Positions 21,134 through 31,837 of a DNA stretch of 64,000 bases are shown in pieces; position 1 is the stretch's first letter, and the number at the start of each line of letters is the position of its first letter. Position numbers and translations under genes: made by a program. Under the pieces are notes generated by a model. It searched no databases. It was not told the origin of the DNA and worked only from the letters and a program-made list of their open reading frames with translations. This DNA is from Auricularia sp. M13. Taxonomy: Eukaryota; Basidiomycota; Agaricomycetes; Auriculariales; Auriculariaceae. The stretch covers positions 3,286,001 through 3,350,000 of the forward strand of contig CM073194.1 of the NCBI GenBank assembly GCA_037042915.1. Reading direction: 5' to 3'.

Positions 21134-23892
21134 ATGATCCTGAGGCCTTTGCTGTCACGAGCCACCCGCAGAGGCGGTGTCAGAACCCTGCTTACACAGT
21201 CGTATGTAACTGGGCCCAAAGTGCCACCCTTACTCTCGAAAACGCTGCCGGAATACTTTCGAGATGACATGCTCGACCGTTACGCCGACCAACCAGCCCT
21301 GGTCAGCAAGCACGAGAAGTCTGGGGTTCATAACACACCCTGGAGGCAGCAGAGTAGCTCGGAAGACTTGTATTGGAACTTCGCCGAATTCGACGCGCAC
21401 ATTGAGGCCCTCGCGAAAGGGCTAACGAACATGGGCATTCAGAAGGGGGACCGCGTTGGCGTAGTCCTGGGGAACTCAAGGTGCGCAAGAAACATTGGTA
21501 CTCTAGTATCGAGACTCACTCAGAGATGGGCAGTCCGTATGCCATCCTCCAGTGGGCTTGTGCGCGGGTCGGGGCGATCATCGTCACTATAAACCCTGCT
21601 TACAAAACGCACGAACTGGTACGAGATCAACAATCTCCCAGTCCTTTCTTCCACTGACTAGCCTCCACAAGCTGGCAATGTTGAATCTCGTCACCATAAA
21701 GGCATTGTTCGTTGTCCCCCGGCTGCGAAGTTCACACTACACGGCGGCCCTCGTGGATGCTTTGCCGGCGCTCGGTTCCAGTAAACCCAACGAGATTGAG
21801 GATCCAGCGCTTCCTTCGCTTAGGTCACTTGTGCTCGTTGACAACACCAGTGATTCGGCTGTCTACGCGGCTGAGAAGGCGCGCGTTCCAAGTGCAATCG
21901 ACTTCCGGGACGTCCTGCATTGGAACGCACCTACTCTCCAAACGCCTCGATTACACAAAGACGACATTATAAACTTACAGTTTACAAGGTTACCAGTAGT
22001 CACCACATTCCCGCGGCGTTTTCTCTTCTGATATCCTTTCTTCAGCGGCACAACAGGGCTCCCGAAGGCTGTTTCCGTATGTGCTTTTGGTTTATGGGAT
22101 ATTTAGCTATTCCGACATTCTGTGCAGCTCACCCATGAGAACCTGTTGAACAACGGCCGGAGCATCGGGGCGTGCATGCGGATAGGTCCTGGGGATAAAT
22201 TATGTGAGTTCATAACTTATCACATATGATTAAACGCCTACTAATGCGCCCTAGGCAACGTTCCGCCCCTCTTTCACTGTTTTGATATGTCGCTTCTATT
22301 CTCTCTCGTGGAACGCACAACTTGACAGCTGATTTTAGTCTGTACGTCTCGTCTTAGGTATGAACGGGTTGCCCACCGAACCTGGTTCGGAGTCGAGGAA
22401 GTGCTCACCCGCACGCAGGTAACCTCGCAGCATGGACGCACGGCGCGTGCATCGTCTACGCCGCTGAGACATACGACCCGAAAGCGACCCTACGCACTCT
22501 CGTTGAAGAACAATGCGTCGCGGTTCACGGCGTGCCGACGCATTTTCTCGGCCTCCTCGACGAGTTGGAGAAGATGCCGAAGGATACACAGGCGAAGCTC
22601 TCCCGGCTCAGGTTCGAGTCGAACCTCTTCTCAGTTTGTACTGATTCCCTTCACTGAACGCTGAATATTAGGACTGGCATTGCAGCGGGCTCTCCCATTC
22701 CGATCGAACTAATGAGGCAGTTGATCGAGAAGCTTAACCTGGTGGATTTGTCCATCGCCTACGGAATGAGTACGTTCGCCAGTGCGATTCGTTTCTGGCC
22801 GCGCTTGACTGAATGCGGGCCTTTATCTCAGCGGAAACAAGGTACGTCATAGACATTGTTGCATGGCTTGGGGCTCAGTTGGCCATGGGTAGTCCTGTGA
22901 CGTTCCAGACAACGCCAGACGATCCTTTGATTAAGCGTGTCGAGACGGTGGGAAAGATTCAGCCGCATGCCAAGGCTAAGATCATTGGCGAAGACGGCAA
23001 AGTGCTGCCTATAGGTTCGGCTTGCTTACTGCCATAAAACAAGCTTACCTGAGAATTCGTTCATAGGTCAACCCGGCGAACTCTGCGTCTCGGGCTACAT
23101 GTTGTTTAAAGGGTACGCAACTCATGAACTTTATGGTACATACCTTGCTCCATTGCTAAAGGCTGGTAGATACTGGGAGGACCCTGAGCACACGGCTGCA
23201 GTAATGTACCCAGATGAGGACGACCCCGAAACACTCTGGATGCATACGGGAGATGTCGGTGTCATGGATGAAGAGGGATATTTACGGAGTATGTCGTTTA
23301 TTCTCGGCGGCCGTCTTGCGAGTCGTCCTGACAACTTTTCGCTGCCTGATAGTCGTCGGCAGGATCAAGGTGAAGATTGACATCGCCAGTATCCCAATGC
23401 TGACCTCCTCTCTAGGACGTTATTATACGAGGCGGAGAGGTCAGTCTGTCTTCAACAACAGTCGGATTCGTTGATGTCGTGCTCACTACTGTTACGGTCG
23501 TATTCAGAATCTCTTCCCGGTCAGGATTGAGAACGTGATCGGGGAGCACCCCGACGTCCACGAAGTCGCAGTGGTTTCAGTTCCCGATAAGAAGTATGGA
23601 GAAGTCGTTGGCGCGTGGGTCCGCCTGCGTCGCGGGGCGGAACATCACGTGACAGGCAAAGTCCTGCGCAAGTGGGTGGCGGAGAGGATGAATCCTCAGG
23701 TAAGTTTTGAATTACGCCTACTTCCGCCCCGAATTTAGCTTATGCTCTTACTACCAGAATGCTCCTGCGTGGATCTGGTTTTTAGGTGACGACGAGTTTT
23801 TGCCCAAGACTGCGAGCGGCAAAGTCCAAAAGACTATTTTGCGCGAGTGGAGCAAAGAGAAAGCCTCTCAAGGTGTTGGAAGCGTTGCATAA
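21134..23892 (+). CDS. Acyl-CoA synthetase, ACSF2-like (AMP-forming)
   Basis: Multi-exon member of the ANL/AMP-binding superfamily, which activates a fatty acid to acyl-AMP and then acyl-CoA. The N-terminus MILRPLLSRATRRGG is basic and hydrophobic like a mitochondrial presequence. Blocks in order: NFAEFDAHIEALAKGL and GIQKGDRVGVVLGN; SPYAILQWACARVGAI after an intron; the P-loop SGTTGLPKAVS near 22045; HENLLNNGRSIG; VPPLFHCF; VHGVPTHFLGLLDEL; KLNLVDLSIAYGM; QPGELCVSGYMLFKG; TLWMHTGDVGVMDEEGY; VVGRIK; NLFPVRIENVI; and the catalytic lysine region FLPKTASGKVQKTILRE. No peroxisomal tripeptide is present at the end (GVGSVA). At least ten short introns occur. The motif set and the length (about 600 residues) fit ACSF2-type medium-chain synthetases. 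Substrate length is inference. Confidence 0.85.
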
Positions 23893-24413
23893 TGATATAT
23901 ACCTTGCCTGAACACGAAGGACTCTGAGATTGTCTGTGTGCCGCTTTTAGTGAGAAAGGTGTGAGAAAGCCCGGCTTCGTGACCTACCATCCAAGTCACG
24001 GATGAGACTATCAATTGGGCGATTGCGCCCTCAAAACTGTGCCTCTGAGCGCCGTCTAAGGCACCAGATTCCCGTGGAGCGCTTGTTGGGCGGCTCGTAG
24101 CGACCTCATGTGTTTGCGATTGTTTATCCTCCCTCCAACCTTTGCAGCACCTTCTTCCGTTTTAACGTCACTGGCAGGTGGCACTTGCCCAGTGCCCAAG
24201 ACCGCTTCTCAGGTCAGTCCACCGTACCTGCGTCTAGACATTGCTCGCATTTTCGCACTCGTTACGCGCTTTCTGCGCGTGGCACCGAGGCCGTGCCACC
24301 GCACTATTGTGCACGGTGCACCAAAGCCGGGTTTTATCTGCCTTTTTCTCTTGTGGTTCAAACCCCGATAACTGAACTTGCTGTCTTCCAGGACGTTTCG
24401 TAGACTTTGAGCA
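23893..24413. other. Intergenic
   Basis: About 0.5 kb between the acyl-CoA synthetase stop and the J-domain gene. It includes the 5' region of the latter; no gene was recognised. Confidence 0.5.
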
Positions 24414-25827
24414 ATGTTCGGCCACACTGGCGATGTAATAGCGCGTCTGGTCGCCTGGACCTTTCTGCCCGACTTCATAACCCGCCAACTCGTCAAGTTC
24501 CTTTACCGTGGCCAGGCAGGCCCAGCAGCCTACCGCCGGACACTTGCCCTCGTAATAGCCGCGTACCTGGCCTACAATATCTTCCAAGCATCGGTGTCGA
24601 CGCCGCCCAACCTGTACCAGATTCTGGGTGTACCAACCTCGGCGGACGAGGGCCAGCTGAAGACGGCCTTCCGCAACTTTGCACGAAGGAATCATCCCGA
24701 CCGTGCAGGACCCAAGGCTGAACCGTTGTTTATAATGGTTCGGGACGCGTACGACGGCCTCAAGCATCCGGTCAAGCGATTCGCGTACGATAGGTGACCT
24801 GCGCCTGCCCTAAGGATTAACGAAATGCTCATTCTTATTCGAAGGTTTGGTCCTGATATCTTCAAGTGGGACAATTGCGCCACGCCGCGAGACTACGTTA
24901 ATTCGGGCTTGCTCGCATCGTGCGGGTTCTACATCGGCTCGACGTTCTTCATGATGGTCTTCTGGCTCTTCAGCGCGCCAGACTCGGGCTCATACGTACG
25001 CCATAACTTTTCTTCAATGTCGCTGCTGTTCTGACATCTTTTTAGTGGCGCTACGTGCTGTTCTTCGGCCTACTCGTGAGCGAGCTCGCATTGGTTCTTG
25101 CTCCATCGCACGGCGCGACGTCAGGCATCCTCGGCTCGCTGTTCCCTCACCGCGTGCCGTACCAACACGTGCTCTACCTCCACCAACTTTTCCTGTCCGT
25201 GTCCATCGCAATCTCGCGCATTGTCCCCGCGCTCGCGCCCGATATCGACCCGTCCGGCGCCAGCAACGCGCCACTGGATCCGCAAGCCCTCGCGGAGCTG
25301 ACCGAGAAGGTCGCGGGTTTTGCGCGCAGCGTCGAGGTTGAAAGTATGTTCTGTTCAGCTTCCTTGGCTCGTCTCTGCTGACGCGGCATGCAGCGTACCG
25401 GATGATGCTCGCCGACCTGCGCGTGCTGCACGTTGCGGCTGGAAAAATCGACCCGTCCCAGGACTTCAGCCCCGCGTCGCTCAACGACGGCCTTCTGGCG
25501 ACGCTGCAACGCAGTCTCGAGGAGCTCATCATCGACCGCTCGCTCCGCTCGCACCCGCTGCTGAAGCAGCAGTGGGAGGCGGCTGTTGCGCGCCATCGCG
25601 AGGCGGAAGGGGATGAGGAGGATGAAGTGGACGTTGGGGACGTGACGGAGCAGCTGCCCAGTCCGCCAAGCAGCGAGCAGCCGGAGAGCCCGAGCCCGCG
25701 CTTCAAACAGGCGCCCAGGTTTGAGGCCGGCGCGTTCAACCTGAAGGGCGAGCTGCAGAGTAGCCTTGGGCTGAAATTTCCTGGGACGCCTGGTGCCAGG
25801 CTGAGAGGGCGGTCGACGAGCGTATGA
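24414..25827 (+). CDS. Membrane-anchored J-domain (DnaJ/Hsp40) protein
   Basis: Four exons encode about 430 residues. An N-terminal region (MFGHTGDVIARLVAWTFLPD) and a first membrane segment (about residues 43-58) precede a J domain, NLYQILGVPTSADEGQLKTA... The catalytic HPD tripeptide is in RRNHPDRAG (about residues 94-96). After the first intron comes FGPDIFKWDNCATPRDYV, then two or more membrane segments (GFYIGSTFFMMVFWLF; YVLFFGLLVSELALVLAP; HQLFLSVSIAI). The tail is soluble, with an acidic EGDEEDEVDVGD stretch. J proteins stimulate Hsp70 ATPase; a membrane position suggests recruitment of Hsp70 to the ER or mitochondrial membrane (inference). The arrangement matches a conserved fungal J-protein type, but no standard symbol is claimed. 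Confidence 0.83.
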
Positions 25828-26256
25828 GCTTGTTCTGGAAGTGTACTGTAGATCCTGTGCTGTTGCATTCGCTGTCAAACTGCTCTTTTGTCTTCCCTTG
25901 AAGCCTTCGCCTATAGAACATGTGGTGTCGGTTTCAGTAGGTTGCGCGCGAGTTGGAGTTGGCAAATCACAGACGTCCCAATGAGAGTCACGGAGCTTCT
26001 CAAACGAAGATACCAGTTGGACGCTTGGAATCTCTTGCGGCTCGTTTATGCATCCCGAAAGCATCGCCTCATTGCATAGCCATGAGCTCATTGAGAACAG
26101 TCGGAAACTTGCACGCCCAGGTGCTGCGCGCTGTGTATCCGGAAGCATATATGACCAATCATGTTCGCGTCAGCACCAAGAGGATCGTCCGTGGCGAAGG
26201 ATTCACGTCGTTTAAAGGTGTGCGGGGTTCGTCCCTGCACTCCGCAATATCGCCTC
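25828..26256. other. Intergenic
   Basis: About 0.4 kb between the J-domain gene and the 7-TM gene. Nothing recognised. Confidence 0.5.
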
Positions 26257-27352
26257 ATGTCGTCCTCATCGTCGTCCTCAGGTAGCCTGCTCACGAGCAT
26301 TATTGGCAGGAAACCTGATTTGGCTCCGGTATGTCTCTATTCACGCGGTGAGCTTGCAAGCTCATCTCAAATATCACTGGCAGAGTATCTTGTTCACCAT
26401 TCTCTATACACTCGTAATTCCTCTGGGCATATGGCGCTTCGTGAACCGCGAGTCGAGGACGGGAACCCTCGTAAGGCCGCTGCTGTTCTGTGTCATCCGA
26501 GTCGCGACCTTCATCGTGCGCGCTATCATGGCGCAGGGGAACCACTCAATCGGTATAATTGGTGAGAGCCCTGTCTCCCTCATTGTGGGCCGTACGCTGA
26601 AGGCGTGGCAGTCACGGAGATGGTCATGTTCGCTGCGGCGGCGGTTCTTATTATCGAGCCCCTCATTAGCCTGTCCCAGAAGCTGCTCGAAAGCAGCGTT
26701 CCATATGATGGGCCGACTGTCGATGAGAATGGAAAGAAGCTCAAACGTAGAGACCGCGTCGGCTGGCTTGCAACCATCCTGGACCTTGCGCTCCTCGCGT
26801 CCTTGGTCCTTGCGATCTATAGTGCCTCCATAACGAGCAAAGCGTTCAAGAACCCCGACACCGCTCGCACAGTCTTGCGTCTGAGACGAGGATCGGCCAT
26901 CATCTTTGTTGGTATGTTTCGTTTCCTTTGCCAGTGAGCCCAGAAAGATATTCACGCAGCTCAGTGGTCGTGGGTCTGCTCATCGCGGCGCTTGGTTATT
27001 ATCACTTCTTCAAACGCGTCCTCAACTCGAGAAGCACCTACTTCCTTCTGATGGTCGGGTTCCTCAACATGATCACTTGCGCATTACGCCTGGCCCAGGC
27101 TTACCAGACGGCCGGGGCGTCCACCATAGTTGCATTTTGGCTGGCCCAGGCCACACCGGAACTGTGAGCTTTCGCCATCTCAATGTTAAATCAAACATTC
27201 TTACACAGTGGTTGCTCAGGCTCCTTGCGATCGCGTACTTCTCTGTCAACCTCAACACCTTGGTGCCGGAGAAGCCGCCGCAGGCGTTGGAGATGCGGTC
27301 GATGGAATCCATAGATACTCGAGCAGAGGGGCGAGGGCAGCCAGCCGCATGA
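26257..27352 (+). CDS. Seven-TM fungal membrane protein (DUF7702-like), copy 1
   Basis: The protein begins with a Ser run (MSSSSSSSGSLLTSIIG) and RKPDLAP, then an intron. Seven membrane segments can be read: SILFTILYTLVIPLGIW, LVRPLLFCVIRVATFIV, MVMFAAAAVLIIEPLIS, LALLASLVLAIYSAS, VVVGLLIAALGYYHFF, STYFLLMVGFLNMITCA and LLRLLAIAYFSVNL. Between TM3 and TM4 is a conserved loop with VPYDGP and RRDRVGWLA. The topology and blocks resemble the fungal family listed as DUF7702; its function is unknown. Five or six exons have short introns. Copy 2 (42065-43191) shares the exon plan and every block, with clear divergence, so the pair is not recent. Confidence 0.75.
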
Positions 27353-27527
27353 TATTGGATGATTAGCATACATACGACTAATACTATTCGGAGGATATCT
27401 TTCTTTCACAATTTCTTGTGTAAATCTATTATGACCTACAACGAACGCCGGCGCCAAGCCGTCGCGGTTGACATTGATCCCGAAGCTCCTTGCCTTCACC
27501 CGCTGACGCTTTCTTTTCTTTGGCCTC

Positions 27528-28829
27528 ATGCCATTGGGCTTTCCGCGCATTCGTATTCGACGCGCCAAAGAGACCGTCAAAGGTGGAGGCGCTTCCATAG
27601 CCAGCAGCCTTCCGCCCGAAATCCTCCTCAGCATTTTCGAGCACCTGCGTCGTGTGCCACCATCATGGACCGAAATCATGATGCTCGTTCTCCCGGAGCC
27701 TGTTCCTGCGCACGTTATGGATTTCTGGGACGACATGCGCGCCGTGCGCCTCGTATGTAGACGCTGGCACGAATGTGCGGCAGCCGTCTTGCGCGCTCGG
27801 GCGGATTTCTACACTACCAAGCATCTTCACCGCTATTGTCGTTCGCTGGAGAATAATCCAACATTGATCACATCTGTTAAATCTGTACGCATGCCAGATG
27901 ATCTAGAGGACGCTCGACCGCCCCTTCATCCTCTACGGCGGCTTCTACGACTCTCATGCTTGCCGGTGGGTGCTACACCACCGCAAAAACCAACCCTGGA
28001 CCGCTCTATGGCCGATATTCTGAAGCAGGCTACGAATGCCACGGAGTTCATCCTCTCTGGAAGCCATGTCATGGATGCCTTCGACCTTTGCGCGGACCGT
28101 ATCGAGCGCCTTCAGCTACGCGCCAGCAACCGACAAACTGCTCATATATTCGATCCACCGGCCTCTCCCATAATAGGCCCTGAACTTTCCCGGGCTTCTC
28201 GCGTTACCCACCTGTCCTTGCATGGGCTGGTTATCACCACTACGCACGACCTAGCATTTCCGGCTTTGCGGCACCTCTGTTTGAGCTTATCCCGCGTTCC
28301 CGTCGGGTGGCTTGCGAATACGCTGTCGCTGTCACCACTAGTAGATGTTGTCTGGCTTGAAGGCTCGTTCATCGGCCCTCATACGCAAACCGGCGCTTGG
28401 AACCCAAACGAAGTCGAACCCGCCGCAAGGCGGCTGAAGGAGCTGCGCACGGACTGGTCTCTGCGGCAGCTCGGTCCCACGGGCTTCAGGTTCCTCACCA
28501 ATCTCACTTTTCTCGAAATCTCCCAGGCGTGCGTTAGCAATCTGCCAGAGAATGTGCCTCAGTTACCGTTGCCGCCTAATGTCCGGACCCTCGTGCTGTC
28601 GCTGCGAAAGCTTTACGCAGTCAGTAGGCGCATGGTTCTTGACTCAGTCGGTGATATTCGGCGGCGGGTGCCTGGGTGGAAACTGGACCAGATGCCTCTG
28701 TTGGAGAATCTAGTCCTGAGTGGCGACGCTGTGAACACTGCGGGGCTAAGGCATTGGGCCATGGCCTCGGTCATGCTGCAGGATCTATGCGCCGGCGTCG
28801 GTGTTAAGTTGAGAGTCGATGTCTTGTGA
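27528..28829 (+). CDS. F-box protein, single exon
   Basis: A 433-residue uninterrupted frame with a basic N-terminus, then the F-box SLPPEILLSIFEHLRRVPP...MRAVRLVCRRWHECAA. It is followed by an irregular leucine-rich part (for example RVTHLSLHGLVITT, LRHLCLSLSRVP, NLTFLEISQACVSNL, LENLVLSGDAVNTAGL). It is a predicted SCF substrate receptor; the target is unknown. It is not obviously a copy of the F-box gene at 18943-20208, and shares only the general family plan. Confidence 0.85.
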   Translation: MPLGFPRIRIRRAKETVKGGGASIASSLPPEILLSIFEHLRRVPPSWTEIMMLVLPEPVPAHVMDFWDDMRAVRLVCRRWHECAAAVLRARADFYTTKHLHRYCRSLENNPTLITSVKSVRMPDDLEDARPPLHPLRRLLRLSCLPVGATPPQKPTLDRSMADILKQATNATEFILSGSHVMDAFDLCADRIERLQLRASNRQTAHIFDPPASPIIGPELSRASRVTHLSLHGLVITTTHDLAFPALRHLCLSLSRVPVGWLANTLSLSPLVDVVWLEGSFIGPHTQTGAWNPNEVEPAARRLKELRTDWSLRQLGPTGFRFLTNLTFLEISQACVSNLPENVPQLPLPPNVRTLVLSLRKLYAVSRRMVLDSVGDIRRRVPGWKLDQMPLLENLVLSGDAVNTAGLRHWAMASVMLQDLCAGVGVKLRVDVL

Positions 28830-29484
28830 GTGCGTTTGCAATTTCCAAGTGCATTGATGCTAATTGGTTATGAAGTATACTTCGGCTTCGACGCTCGAGG
28901 CCCTCGCGCCGTTAGCCGCGCTACGGCGACTACGAGTGACCATAAGCCATGTGTCTCTCGCGGCGCCGCGGGCTCGATTTTGCGCTGTTTGGTACTCTCG
29001 GCTTCGTCAGACCGTCCCGCTGTGCCTAATTTTGCGCGGCTTCCTCACTTCCCCTGCGTTGAACTTGCTGCATCTTCGACGTCTGCACCTGTACTTGTAT
29101 GTATGTAGCTCCTTCCATCGTAAGTACATGTTCGAGGGAGCGCACACGTGGTTCAACGTCACGCGGATTGGCGCAGCGCGTCGTTAGGATCATGATCTGC
29201 ATCTGCCAAGCCCGTGAAGGCGTCAGCACACGTACATATTTTTGGACATCTCGTTTCGCCAAAAGCTTATTGAATGGACGGCCTTTCATATGAACTGCTC
29301 CGCCGCCTGGTCTCAGTAATGAGCGCAACGAGAAAATCCTAGTCGACTGGCATTATTTGCTCTGCAATCGTCGAAGCCCGTTCTCGCCGGCCGCATTGCC
29401 ATCCAATCCCCGCACAAAGCGCCCCTCCTCGCGTAATTCCATTCAACAGTTGCATGCGCGTGATCGCCAAGACGGAGCGCAGCG
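28830..29484. other. Intergenic
   Basis: Plus-strand frames at 28830-29187 carry leucine-rich, F-box-tail-like stretches (for example LAALRRLRVTIS) and could be decayed sequence from a neighbouring F-box gene. They lack a convincing start, domain or splice link, so they are not called. Confidence 0.4.
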
Positions 29485-29493
29485 CTTATAAAC
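29485..29493 (+). promoter_or_regulatory. TATA box of the DUF1349 gene
   Basis: CTTATAAAC lies about 65-70 nt upstream of the ATG at 29556 and downstream of a possible earlier in-frame ATG (29454). It therefore supports the later, signal-peptide-bearing start. Confidence 0.5.
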
Positions 29494-29555
29494 TGCAATG
29501 CTCAACATTCCTTGAAGATTTCACCGAGAAATTCCCCGAGTCGCTCATCCGGAAA

Positions 29556-30250
29556 ATGTACTTCTCGCGCGTCCTCGTCTCAGCTCTTACGTGCTTCGGC
29601 ATCGCCCTCGCCAGCGCGGATGTACGTCTCATTACGCTACGCTGCGATACTAAAACTCATCGAACAACTCTCAGTCGAAGACCGCGACGGACCTGCAGTC
29701 GCTCTCTCAGTCTGGCAAAGGCTTCACCCTCTCGACGCGCGCGGTGACCGACCTGTGGCGCAAGCCGCCGGCAATCGACTCGACGAACGCGCCGCACAAA
29801 ACGATCCCTGTCCGTCTCTCCAAGTTCAAGCGCGTGCAGGTGACCATCTCCGCGAACTGGACGCGTCAGTATGACCAGGGCGGGCTCGTCATCCTCGCGC
29901 CGTCCGGCGGCTCGAAGTTCTGGATCAAGGCCGGCATCGAGTTCTTCAACGGCAAGCCGTGCGTGTCGTGCGTGTCCACCGACGCGTGGTCCGACTGGAG
30001 CGTCGTGCCCGACATCGTCAAGAACAACAAGATCACCATCGAGTTCGCCCCGGCCGAGGGCAGCCTTTGGCTCTACGTCGTCGACGGTAATAAGCGCACT
30101 CCCATGCGCGAGGTGACCTGGTTCTTGACGAAGGAGCCCGAGGTGATCGCCGACATTGGCGTGTACACCGCCCGCCCAACCGCAGTGGATGGCGACGACT
30201 CCGAACTGGTTGTGCACTTCGAGAAGTTCGAGCTGGACGCGGCGCATTAA
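29556..30250 (+). CDS. Secreted DUF1349 (concanavalin-A-like) protein
   Basis: Two exons (29556-29621 and 29675-30250) encode 213 residues. The first is almost exactly a signal peptide (MYFSRVLVSALTCFGIALASAD). The mature part has the DUF1349 beta-sandwich blocks: TDLWRKPP near its start, VQVTISANWTRQYDQGGLVI, WIKAGIEFFNGKPCVSCV, DAWSDWSVVP, then GSLWLYVVDGNKRTPMRE and IADIGVYTARPT. Related proteins include yeast REE1-type 'regulation of enolase' proteins, which are usually cytosolic; the signal peptide here suggests an extracellular, perhaps glycan-binding role (inference). A frame-compatible ATG at 29454 would bury the signal peptide and lies upstream of the TATA box, so 29556 was chosen. 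Confidence 0.83.
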
Positions 30251-30318
30251 GCAGTGTGGTCTAAGCAAAGGGATCATGGACAGTAACCAGTAATGAATAC
30301 TTTGTGGGACGCGCGGTC

Positions 30319-31295
30319 TCAGTCAATCTCGTCTACGTCGTTGCCAGCTGGTGGGAACTTCTCGCTTCCGTCCTCGGTAGCACCCTCCGCCACTTCCTCA
30401 ACGTCTTCCTCGCCGTCTGAATCTTCGTCGAGTTCGAATGAGACACACCAGAAGACTCGTCCAGGACCAGGCACACCACCCTCGTTTGTTGAGAGGGGCT
30501 CGCAGCAAACAAAACGGACAGGCTGCCCATCCCAATATTTCTTGCAATCGAAAGACAGACCGCCAGGTAGCTGTAGCGTGAGGGAAGGGAAGCTGAGAAA
30601 CCCATAGCAGAAGTCGGCTGTGAGGAGGTCGTCTTGACCGAGCGTCGTGGCTACGTCCTGCCGGGCAAAGAATGCTCGGCGCTTCGATGCATCGGGAGGT
30701 GCTCCGAGGCTTTCGCAGTCTTCGGCGAGAGGGGAACTCGGCGGAAATTGCGGCCAAGAGGACGAGGTCGAGCTGGATTCTAGGCGATCATGCTTCAGGT
30801 GAGGCATGGTGCAGACAAAGGGAGACAGCGCCCAGGGCTTTTCTGCTGCAAGATCCTGTTCAAGCGTTGGATCCACGAAGCTGAACGTACACGATGTGTT
30901 CAGCTGGAGAGAAGCGATATCATGCGTTGAACGACTGACTGCATAAACTTGAGCACGGCGCTTGTACCCCAGGGCAGCTGTAACGGCCTGTCGAAAGTGT
31001 TCCCAAACAACACAGTGTCTGCCGCGCGAGGCTGTAGGAAACGTCCTATGGCGAATCAGAGCCAAGAATCATGAAATATTATCGAAATACCTTGGACTTG
31101 GATGCTCCATGTCACCCCGGCTCGTTGAGGAGACTGGAAATACGATGGTACATCCGCTTGGCCTTCATACTTCAAGAAGACTGCCACCCGGCCTTCAAAA
31201 ACATCGGATGCCACAGAATACGCGTTGCCGTCGTTGGCTGAGATCTCTTTGAGCTGTTCAATGGATGGCCCAGCAAGCACACGGAGACGAGGCAT
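30319..31295 (-). CDS. DUF1769 family protein (UPF0590-like), copy 2
   Basis: Three exons (31091-31295, 30940-31045, 30319-30880) encode about 290 residues. The start MPRLRVLAGPS is the same as in copy 1; an upstream in-frame Met at 31310 adds five residues. Conserved blocks include GVTWSIQVQ, DTVLFGNTFDRPLQLPWG, KPWALSPF, DLLTADFCYGFLSFPS and KYWDGQPVRFVCC. The C-terminus carries an acidic tail (DEDSDGEEDVEEVAE) that copy 1 lacks. The acceptor of intron 1 is ambiguous: a later AG at about 31028 would bring it closer to copy 1. It lies ~540 nt downstream of sedolisin 2 on the same strand. The family has no known function. Confidence 0.84.
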
Positions 31296-31837
31296 GTTGT
31301 GGTGCTTCAAGTTGTTGGATGGAGAAGAGCAGTCGTCGGCTCGAGGCGGAAGTCGGGCGAGGGACGGCGCGTGACGTCACAGCATCGTTGAAGATCTAAT
31401 CTCAACGAGATCGCAACTGCCTTACAAGTTACTAGGAGGCCGAGTTCATTTGCGACTCCGATGCCGCCACGCAACTGCATGAATCCGCCATACTTTGTTG
31501 TCGCTGCCAAGCTCACGTCAAGGGTGAAAAATAGCGCTTATATGAAAGTAATGCGTGCAGTGCAGCACCAACGAAGGCTTGCCGCATGCCATCAGAGCAG
31601 CACTTGTATGTTTTGCACGGCCAAGGCTGACGCTTTTGCATAATGCCATATGGCAGCTTCCAGCCCGTAATCGACAGGCGAGGCTGCGGCCATGTTTCCG
31701 AAATGGCATTCACAGTGACGGAAGCCGTGCAGGCTCAGTAGCCAGGCGCTGCGGCGGAGTACTAGCTACAAGCACTGATAAGCTGTAATAAATTTCTGAC
31801 ACCATCTTTGGCGATCCGAGGCGATAACACGAGACTA
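31296..31837. other. Intergenic between DUF1769 copy 2 and sedolisin 2
   Basis: About 540 nt holding the promoter of the DUF1769 gene and the 3' end of sedolisin 2. Nothing else was recognised. Confidence 0.5.

Noticed and set aside
29657-30277. 206-codon minus-strand frame over the DUF1349 gene
   Set aside because: The opposite strand carries all DUF1349 blocks; this frame is the reverse image of a GC-biased coding exon.
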